Below, one piece after another: positions 13,511 through 19,253 of a stretch of 20,899 bases of DNA. The stretch spans positions 1 through 20,899 of the forward strand of contig JBDREF010000001.1 of the NCBI GenBank assembly GCA_043820045.1, read 5' to 3'. Source of the DNA: JBDREF01 sp043820045 (GTDB taxonomy: Bacteria; Planctomycetota; Phycisphaerae; Sedimentisphaerales; Anaerobacaceae). The position numbers and the translations under genes were made by a program. The notes below the pieces were generated by a model. It had not been told where the DNA came from and did no database searches. It saw only the letters and a program-made list of their open reading frames with translations. Numbering within the stretch: the stretch's first letter is position 1; each line of letters opens with the position of its first letter.

Positions 13511-14647
13511 ATGACAGCCGATAACTGGAAGATCAAGTTATTGGAGCCGAGCTTTTCGCCCTGGGAGCCCAGGAAGGAACGTTCGAGGCAAATCGCCGTG
13601 CTGATGAGCGGCGGGGTGGACAGCAGCGTCACAGCTCATCTTCTCAAAGAGCAGGGCTGGGACGTACTGGGTATCACCATGAAGATACCGGTTTCATGCG
13701 ATACGACCAGCCGGGGCTGCTGCGGAGCCGATGCGGCCTTCGTATGCAACGAGCTTGGCTTACCGCATTATTTCGCCGACGTCACCGGGGCGTTTGAAGA
13801 ACTCATAATAGAGCGATTTCGCCGGTCGTACGCCGAGGGCGAAACTCCCAATCCCTGCGTTGACTGCAATACCATCCTGAAGTTCTCGCTGCTGTGGGAC
13901 TTCATCGAGGAAACATTCGGAATCACACACCTTGCCACCGGTCACTATGCGAAAGTTTCCAAAACGCCAAAACGCGCGTACCTCGGCAGGGCCAGGGACA
14001 AGACTAAAGACCAGAGCTACTTTTTGTACGGCATCGACTCGGAAAGGCTCGACAGGTTTGTTCTTCCACTCGGCGAATTAACAAAAAACGAGGTTCGCGC
14101 GGTCGCCAGAGAGCTGAATCTGACTGTTGCCGAAAAGCCGGAAAGTATGGAATTGTGCTTTGCCGGCGAAGGAGACTACAGGGCGGCACTAACCAGCACC
14201 TGGGCCGACCACAGCGGCGATATAACCGACATGCACGGCAACAAAATCGGCACACACAAAGGCATCGCAAACTACACCCTCGGCCAGAGAAGAGGCATTG
14301 GGTTCGCAGGCGGCCAGCCGCTTTACGTGGGCAGAATAGATGCCAGAACAAATACGATCGCCCTGGGCACCAGGGAAGAAGTCAGCTTCAACACCGTAAG
14401 AGCCGACCGGGTCAATACGCTTATACCCGAAGAACTCGTCGCCGACGGACGCATGTACGGCAAAATCCGTTCGTACGGCGACCCGCAAGAATGCACGCTT
14501 ACCGATGTGGGGCGGGACAGTATAACGGCCGAATTCACCGAGCCTCAGTTCGCACCTTGCCCGGGCCAAAGGCTGGTTTTGTACAACGGGGACTATAATA
14601 TCATCGCCGGCGGCACAATATCCGCAAAAACCACAGCCGGGAAATAA
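13511..14647 (+). CDS. mnmA: tRNA-specific 2-thiouridylase
   Basis: Thiolates U34 of tRNA wobble positions using ATP and a persulfide donor. 378 residues. PP-loop MSGGVDSS near 33-40, CC pair in RGCCGADAA, NPCVDCNTILKF (first catalytic-region cysteine), HLATGHYAK, DQSYFL, MELCFAGEGDY (second catalytic cysteine), and the GQRRGIG segment opening the C-terminal domain. The MnmA family usually begins only about ten residues before the PP-loop; this start gives a roughly 22-residue extension with no recognisable motif, and SD support is weak. It follows cysK by 16 bases, so a cysteine-derived sulfur supply is co-expressed with a tRNA sulfur acceptor. No cysteine desulfurase is present in the window. 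A paralogue with another substrate cannot be excluded. Confidence 0.9.
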   Translation: MTADNWKIKLLEPSFSPWEPRKERSRQIAVLMSGGVDSSVTAHLLKEQGWDVLGITMKIPVSCDTTSRGCCGADAAFVCNELGLPHYFADVTGAFEELIIERFRRSYAEGETPNPCVDCNTILKFSLLWDFIEETFGITHLATGHYAKVSKTPKRAYLGRARDKTKDQSYFLYGIDSERLDRFVLPLGELTKNEVRAVARELNLTVAEKPESMELCFAGEGDYRAALTSTWADHSGDITDMHGNKIGTHKGIANYTLGQRRGIGFAGGQPLYVGRIDARTNTIALGTREEVSFNTVRADRVNTLIPEELVADGRMYGKIRSYGDPQECTLTDVGRDSITAEFTEPQFAPCPGQRLVLYNGDYNIIAGGTISAKTTAGK

Positions 14648-14660
14648 TTTGCATTTTTTC

Positions 14661-14690
14661 TGAACACAAGATACCCCAGGGGGGTATATT
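14661..14690 (+). promoter_or_regulatory. csoR promoter
   Basis: TGAACA (14661-14666) resembles a -35 and TATATT (14685-14690) a -10, with an 18-base spacer. The GC-rich operator fills the space between them. Predicted transcription start is near 14697, which argues that the ATG at 14695 is not used and that translation begins at 14722. Confidence 0.55.
14671..14687. promoter_or_regulatory. CsoR operator (palindrome with G-tracts)
   Basis: ATACCCC at 14671-14677 and GGGGTAT at 14681-14687 are exact inverted copies around AGG. CsoR/RcnR-family repressors bind such TACCC..GGGTA sites. Position between -35 and -10 of the csoR promoter predicts autorepression, relieved by Cu(I). Confidence 0.75.
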
Positions 14691-14721
14691 ATCTATGCAA
14701 ATACAGGAACGGTTGCAGATT

Positions 14722-15000
14722 ATGAAAAATCCGAGTCATGAGGACAACTTGGTTGCTTTGAGGCGGATTGAGGGTCAGGTTCGCGGCGTTCAGCGCATGA
14801 TCGAGACTAAACAGTACTGTATCGACATCCTGAACCAGATATACGCTGTAAAGGGCGCCCTTCGCAAGGTCGAAGAGAGGATTCTGGAAAGGCACTTTCA
14901 ACACTGTGTGACTGAAGCTGCAAAGGGAGCTTCTAAGAAAGAAATGCAGCAAAAGCTGGACGAAATTCTCAGGCTGATACACCAGACGCGCAAAGGATAA
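14722..15000 (+). CDS. csoR: Copper-sensing CsoR-family repressor
   Basis: 92 residues from ATG 14722 (101 from 14695). All-helical CsoR/RcnR family: the motif LRRIEGQVRGVQRMIE is present, followed by YCIDILNQIYAVKGAL. The Cu(I) ligands C33, H58 and C62 have the same spacing (25 and 4) as C36, H61 and C65 of Mycobacterium CsoR, so copper sensing is well supported over nickel (RcnR) or formaldehyde (FrmR). The start at 14722 gives the usual short N-terminus, has AGGA upstream and lies downstream of the predicted transcription start. The operator at 14671-14687 implies autoregulation. It heads the efflux block, though the pump genes seem to have their own promoter with a different palindrome. 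Confidence 0.9.
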   Translation: MKNPSHEDNLVALRRIEGQVRGVQRMIETKQYCIDILNQIYAVKGALRKVEERILERHFQHCVTEAAKGASKKEMQQKLDEILRLIHQTRKG

Positions 15001-15029
15001 ATTAGACTTACTGTCGGACGATTCTCGGG

Positions 15030-15053
15030 TATAATGAAATGATTGTATCATTT
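15030..15053 (+). promoter_or_regulatory. Promoter -10 and palindromic operator before the efflux operon
   Basis: TATAAT at 15030-15035 is a perfect -10; no good -35 was found at 16-18 bases. Directly after it, AAATGAT (15037-15043) and ATCATTT (15047-15053) form a perfect 17-base dyad spanning the expected transcription start. The site is AT-rich and unlike the CsoR box at 14671-14687, so a second regulator may control the pump, or the dyad may form a hairpin at the mRNA 5' end. It also rules out the ATG at 15039 as a start for tolC. Confidence 0.55.
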
Positions 15054-15074
15054 AAGCTTAATGGGGTAAGGAAC

Positions 15075-16382
15075 ATGAAAGCACAAGTCTTTCCGATATT
15101 GGCGGTCGTGCTTGTCTGTGTATCACCCGTCCGGGTTTCAGCGCAGCCGAACGATGCCAACGATTTACAGACCCTTCAAGGCTACCTGCGCTATGCAGCC
15201 TTGAACAACGCGGGCCTGAAGGCGGCATTCGAACAATGGAAAGCGGCCATAGAGCAAGTCCCGCAGGCCAGGGCGCTGCCCGACCCGCGATTTACGTACG
15301 GCTATTTTATCGAGGAGGTCGAAACCAGGGTCGGGCCGCAGCGGAACAAGTTCGGAATTACACAGATGTTTCCATGGTTCGGAACAATCGAGGCCAGGAC
15401 CCGGGCCGCCGGAGCAACCGCCGGGGCCGCAAAGAAACGGTACGAAGCGAGAAAGCTGAAACTCTTTTTCGAAGTCAAGGACGCATTCCATGAATATGTT
15501 TATCTGGCAAGGGCTATCGATATCGCAAAGGAGAATCTTGAGCTTATCAAGAATTTCGAAGAAGTCGCCGTGACGAAGTACATCGGTGCGGCGGCAGGGC
15601 ACCCCGATGTAGTACGGGCCCAGGTCGAGTTGGCGAAACTCGAAGACCAGTTGAGAACTCTCGAAGGATTGAGAGAGCCGATAGTGGCCAGGCTCAATGC
15701 GGTATTGAACCGCAAGAGTGCCGGGCTGCTGCCGTGGCCGACGAAGGAAGACTATGACGCCGTAGAAGTTGACCGCCAACAGATGAAAGAACTGCTCCAG
15801 TCCCGCAATCCCGAACTACAGGCTCTCGACTTCGAACTCGAGAGCGCCAGGAGCAGGCTGGAACTGGCAAAGAGGAATTTCTACCCCGACATAGGCATAG
15901 GCGTTGATTGGACTCAGACGGACGATGTGATTATGGCCGGTACGAGAGACAGCGGCAAAGACCCTATCGTTCTGATGTTCACTCTGAACCTGCCGATATG
16001 GCGCGATAGCTACAAGGCGGCCGAGATCCAAGCCAGGGCTAATGTCAGAAAGACCCAGCTTGATAAAACCGAGATGGAGAACACGCTGATTGCCCGCGCA
16101 GAACGAGTCCTGTACAACCTTGAGGACAGCGAGAGGAAGCGCCGCTTGTACGGAGATATTCTCGTACCGAAAACGCAGGAGCTTGTCAGCGCATCGGACT
16201 CGGCGTATCAGGGCGGCACAATAGATTTCCTCAGCCTGATAGATGCCCAGCAAACTCTGCTCAAATTCGAGTTGCTTCACGAACGTGCAGTGGCCGACAG
16301 CCGGCAGAAACTCGCTGAGCTGGAAATGCTGGTCGGTGCCGAGCTTAACAGCACCCAAAGAACAGAGGAGAAGAACGATTGA
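15075..16382 (+). CDS. TolC-family outer-membrane efflux protein (CusC-like)
   Basis: 435 residues from ATG 15075, preceded by SD AAGGA. A signal peptide is visible (MKAQVF, hydrophobic stretch to about 20, cleavage after VSA). The rest is two repeats of the OEP (TolC) fold rich in long helices: YAALNNAGLKAAFEQWKAA, PDPRFTYGYF, ITQMFPWFG, and in the second half ARSRLELAKRNFYPDIGIGVDW and FTLNLPIWRDSYKAAEIQAR, ending in DFLSLIDAQQTLLKFE. It forms the outer-membrane channel of a tripartite pump with the CusB- and CusA-like proteins downstream. No cysteine lipobox is seen at the signal-peptide end, unlike E. coli CusC, which is lipidated. Confidence 0.9.
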   Translation: MKAQVFPILAVVLVCVSPVRVSAQPNDANDLQTLQGYLRYAALNNAGLKAAFEQWKAAIEQVPQARALPDPRFTYGYFIEEVETRVGPQRNKFGITQMFPWFGTIEARTRAAGATAGAAKKRYEARKLKLFFEVKDAFHEYVYLARAIDIAKENLELIKNFEEVAVTKYIGAAAGHPDVVRAQVELAKLEDQLRTLEGLREPIVARLNAVLNRKSAGLLPWPTKEDYDAVEVDRQQMKELLQSRNPELQALDFELESARSRLELAKRNFYPDIGIGVDWTQTDDVIMAGTRDSGKDPIVLMFTLNLPIWRDSYKAAEIQARANVRKTQLDKTEMENTLIARAERVLYNLEDSERKRRLYGDILVPKTQELVSASDSAYQGGTIDFLSLIDAQQTLLKFELLHERAVADSRQKLAELEMLVGAELNSTQRTEEKND

Positions 16383-16386
16383 TGTT

Positions 16387-16405
16387 ATCCGGGCTCAAGC
16401 CGGAT
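16387..16405 (+). repeat. Small hairpin between tolC and the next gene
   Basis: ATCCGG(G)CT at 16387-16395 pairs with AGCCGGAT at 16398-16405, with one bulged G and a two-base loop. It comes directly after the tolC stop and before the SD of the next gene, and no T-tract follows. It may protect the upstream mRNA from exonucleases and so set the ratio of channel to other pump parts. Confidence 0.35.
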
Positions 16406-16420
16406 AAAAGGAGTCGGCGA

Positions 16421-16717
16421 ATGAAGACAAAAGTTTTGTCCATTCTGGTATTGATGGCCGCTCTGGTTTTGGCGATGAATTCAGGGACCTTTGCGGCCGA
16501 GCAATCAGATCATGAGCACAACAGTGCGTTCTCATGGTTCTCTCTGGTTCGGCCGCTGGGAATTGCGACGCTCTGTTGTCTGTGCGCGACCTTTCTTACC
16601 GGCTTGTTTCGTAAAAAACTCAGGGCAAGATTCCTGAAGATACATTTACCGCTGGCAATTGCCGCGGTGACCCTTGGCCTTACACACGGCCTGCTGATCT
16701 TCATCTTGTACGGGTGA
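16421..16717 (+). CDS. Small membrane protein with H-X13-H helix, possible b-heme/ferric-reductase-like fragment
   Basis: 98 residues from ATG 16421 with SD AAAGGAG seven bases upstream. It has a signal peptide or first helix to about residue 26 (ending FAA), a short His-containing segment (H31, H33), a second helix around 45-63 with C52, C53 and C55, a basic loop, and a third helix 72-97. The last helix holds H75 and H89, thirteen residues apart, in KIHLPLAIAAVTLGLTHG. That spacing and the R-x-H...H-G context recall heme-ligating helices of ferric-reductase-type and b-type cytochrome domains, but only one such helix is present. It lies inside the efflux operon, so a periplasmic copper-binding or redox role is plausible. 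Not a family I can name with certainty. Confidence 0.6.
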   Translation: MKTKVLSILVLMAALVLAMNSGTFAAEQSDHEHNSAFSWFSLVRPLGIATLCCLCATFLTGLFRKKLRARFLKIHLPLAIAAVTLGLTHGLLIFILYG

Positions 16718-16764
16718 ACCGGCGATGTGAATGGCTTGAAAAGGCAGCATGTCGGGCGATTGAA

Positions 16765-16782
16765 ATACTACTGAAATAGTAT
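16765..16782. promoter_or_regulatory. Perfect dyad upstream of the cusB-like gene
   Basis: ATACTA (16765-16770) and TAGTAT (16777-16782) flank CTGAAA in the 91-base gap before the adaptor gene. TGAAATA also occurs twice directly in this stretch. It may be an operator for an internal promoter or a small hairpin; no promoter hexamers are convincing. Confidence 0.3.
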
Positions 16783-16808
16783 AGTTTGCAGAAACAAAGG
16801 TGATTGCT

Positions 16809-18752
16809 ATGAAAGAAACGGGTGCAATGTCAAAAAAGGTGGCACAAGCCGCCGCCCTGATCATCTTCCTGGCGGCAGGATTCCTGGCAGGATATTTTGT
16901 CAAAGGACTCGCCCCGGCACATGACCACGAATCTGTTGCCGTCGATGCGAATCAGACAGACACCTCACAGGGACAAACGTGGTGGACCTGCTCGATGCAT
17001 CCGCAGATTCACCAGCCCAAGCCGGGAAAGTGTCCGCTTTGTTTCATGGATTTGATCCAGGCATCGTCCGAGGGCGGTGACATCGGGCCAAGGCAGATAT
17101 CATTCTCCACCGAAGCGATCAAACTCATGGAGATTGAGACCACGGCCGTACAACGCAGGTTCGTCACCACCGAAATCCGGATGGTGGGAAAAATCGCCTA
17201 CGATGAAACGCGAGTTAAGCACATAACCGCCTGGGTCCCCGGCAGAATAGACCGGCTCTACGTGGATTTCACGGGAATCACAGTCGCAAAGGGCGACCAC
17301 ATGGTGTACCTTTACAGTCCCGAGCTGCTGGAAGACCAGCGAGCGCTGCTGGCGGCCATCGCCGGAGCGCAGAACATAAGGCCCGGAAGTTCCGATTTCG
17401 CGGAAAGACTGAAGTCGTCGAACGTCGAAGCCGTCAGAACCCGCCTGAGACTGCGGGGCCTGGCAGATGAACAGATCGCGGAGATCGAGAAGGCAGGCAA
17501 ACCTCTTACGCACCTGACGATTTACTCACCGATAGGGGGAGTGGTCATTGAGAAGAACGCTACCGAGGGCATGTACGTCAACACGGGCACACTTATATAC
17601 ACTGTCGCCGATTTATCGAAGTTGTGGGTCAAGCTTGACGCTTACGAGTCCGATTTGCCCTGGATTCGATACGGCCAGGAAGTTGAATTCACCACGGAGG
17701 CAAATCCGGGAGAAGTGTTCAAAGGCAGAGTAAGCTTCCGCGATCCCGTACTCAATGCCAAGACCAGGACGGCCAAAATCCGCATCAATATCGATAACCC
17801 CGACGGCAAACTCAAACCCGAGATGTTCGTAAGGGCCGTGCTGCGGGCAAGAGTCGCCCAAGGCGGTGCTGTAATGGATCCCGACCTGGCGGGCAAGTGG
17901 ATTTGCCCGATGCATCCGTCGGTCGTCAGAGCCCAGGCCGGCAAGTGCGACATCTGCGGCATGGATTTGGTGGCTACCGAGTCACTGTACGCCGCAGCCG
18001 GCGAGCCTAATGAGCCGCCCCTGGTAATCCCGGCCACTGTGCCTTTGATAACCGGCAAGCGAGCGGTTGTGTACGTCCGGATACCAGACGCCAAGAAGCC
18101 AACTTTCGAAGGCAGAGAAGTGGTCCTTGGCCCGAGAGCGGGGGATTACTATCTGGTTAAAGAGGGTCTTTCCGAAGGAGATATTGTCGTCACTAACGGC
18201 AACTTCAAGATTGATTCGGCTCTCCAGATACAAGCCAAGCCCAGTATGATGAGCGCCGAGGCCGGGCGTAAGCAGGAAGCTCTTGAAGTCTCGGACAAAT
18301 TCCGCGAGCAGCTTTGGGCCGTTGTTGAGAAGTACTTATCGCTGCAAAATTCGCTCGCCAGCGACGACAAGGACAGTGCGGCCCGTGCGGCGGGCGAAGC
18401 CCTCGATGCGCTCTCCGCCGTCGATATGGGCTTGCTAAGCGGCGAGGCTCACAACATCTGGATGAGCAATAGCGGGAACATGAAAACGGCGCTAAACAAG
18501 ATAAAGCAGGCCCATGCAATTGAGCCAATGCGCGAAGGATTCGAGAAGCTCTCCAATGAGCTAATAGCCACAGCGGAGAGGTTCGGAACTTACAAGACCA
18601 AGGCTCTTTACAAGTTACATTGCCCAATGGCGTTTAACAACAAAGGGGCCGACTGGCTGCAAATAGACAAGGACACACGCAATCCCTATTTTGGCGCGGC
18701 CATGCCTAAGTGCGGCCAGGTAGTTGGAGTGATTGGAAACGAAACGAAGTGA
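16809..18752 (+). CDS. CusB-like efflux adaptor with two heavy-metal-binding motifs and a C-terminal DUF3347-like domain
   Basis: 647 residues from ATG 16809 (SD AAAGG; an upstream GTG at 16800 overlaps the SD). An N-terminal membrane anchor (about 8-31) is followed by a first metal-binding motif, WTCSMHPQI with GKCPLCFMDL, at about 58-81. The membrane-fusion core has barrel and lipoyl-like segments (ITAWVPGRIDRLYVDFTGITVAKGD) and a helical hairpin around 175-235. A second metal motif, WICPMHPSV with GKCDICGMDL, is inserted at about 363-387, before the last beta domain. Residues about 490-647 resemble DUF3347, ending with HCPMAFNNKGADWLQ and NPYFG. The protein links the pump to the channel and likely collects Cu(I)/Ag(I) in the periplasm. 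The linker GEPNEPP is Asn/Pro/Glu-rich. Confidence 0.88.
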   Translation: MKETGAMSKKVAQAAALIIFLAAGFLAGYFVKGLAPAHDHESVAVDANQTDTSQGQTWWTCSMHPQIHQPKPGKCPLCFMDLIQASSEGGDIGPRQISFSTEAIKLMEIETTAVQRRFVTTEIRMVGKIAYDETRVKHITAWVPGRIDRLYVDFTGITVAKGDHMVYLYSPELLEDQRALLAAIAGAQNIRPGSSDFAERLKSSNVEAVRTRLRLRGLADEQIAEIEKAGKPLTHLTIYSPIGGVVIEKNATEGMYVNTGTLIYTVADLSKLWVKLDAYESDLPWIRYGQEVEFTTEANPGEVFKGRVSFRDPVLNAKTRTAKIRINIDNPDGKLKPEMFVRAVLRARVAQGGAVMDPDLAGKWICPMHPSVVRAQAGKCDICGMDLVATESLYAAAGEPNEPPLVIPATVPLITGKRAVVYVRIPDAKKPTFEGREVVLGPRAGDYYLVKEGLSEGDIVVTNGNFKIDSALQIQAKPSMMSAEAGRKQEALEVSDKFREQLWAVVEKYLSLQNSLASDDKDSAARAAGEALDALSAVDMGLLSGEAHNIWMSNSGNMKTALNKIKQAHAIEPMREGFEKLSNELIATAERFGTYKTKALYKLHCPMAFNNKGADWLQIDKDTRNPYFGAAMPKCGQVVGVIGNETK

Positions 18753-18790
18753 AAACAGTCTTTTCAAACCTATCTTTAAGGAGCAAGAAA

Positions 18791-19162
18791 ATGAAGGCAC
18801 AAAGTACAAAAATTGTAGCGATGTTGTTGGCAATCCCAGTCTTATGTGTGGGGCTGCTCATGCTAAACGGCTGCAAGGATTCGGGGTCGGAACCCTCAGC
18901 AGACTCCGGTCAGCCGATGCAGGAAATGCAGGGACATGAAGGGCATGACCACGCACAAATGGCTATGACAGATGAGTCGGCAAAAGAGACCGTTGCTACG
19001 GCCGAGCAGACCCTCTGTCCGGTCATGGGCAACCCCATTAACAAGGACCTCTTCGTCGAGTACCAGGGCAAGAAGGTCTATTTCTGCTGCCCGGCCTGCA
19101 AACCGGAGTTTGAAAAGGACCCCGCGAAGTACGTTGCGAAGCTTCCTCAGTTCCAGAAGTAA
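18791..19162 (+). CDS. YHS-domain lipoprotein, putative periplasmic copper-binding protein
   Basis: 123 residues from ATG 18791 (SD AAGGAG about eight bases upstream). The N-terminal hydrophobic stretch ends in LNGC (C28), a good lipobox. A Met/His-rich segment follows (QPMQEMQGHEGHDHAQMAM, about 41-59), a typical Cu(I)/Cu(II)-binding composition. The C-terminal half is a YHS domain: LCPVMGNPI (C76), then VYFCCPACKPEFEKDP (C99, C100, C103). YHS domains in copper-resistance operons bind Cu(I). Between cusB- and cusA-like genes it probably acts as a soluble or tethered chaperone like CusF, although it is not homologous to CusF. Confidence 0.85.
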   Translation: MKAQSTKIVAMLLAIPVLCVGLLMLNGCKDSGSEPSADSGQPMQEMQGHEGHDHAQMAMTDESAKETVATAEQTLCPVMGNPINKDLFVEYQGKKVYFCCPACKPEFEKDPAKYVAKLPQFQK

Positions 19163-19253
19163 GCGGGGCAGGGGAACCGATGACGGCATGCTATGCGGTA
19201 GCGTTGTGCAAATATATTGAAGACAGACTCGTTCACTCTTGGCGGATGAACTT

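Noticed and set aside
14155..14598. 147-codon Arg/Gln-rich plus-strand open frame
   Set aside because: Alternate frame of mnmA with biased composition typical of a shadow frame.
14695..14721. Upstream ATG for csoR
   Set aside because: It precedes the predicted transcription start near 14697 and gives an unusually long N-terminus; 14722 fits the family better.
15039..15074. Upstream ATG for the TolC-like gene
   Set aside because: It lies inside the palindrome at the predicted transcription start; ATG 15075 has an SD and yields a proper signal peptide.
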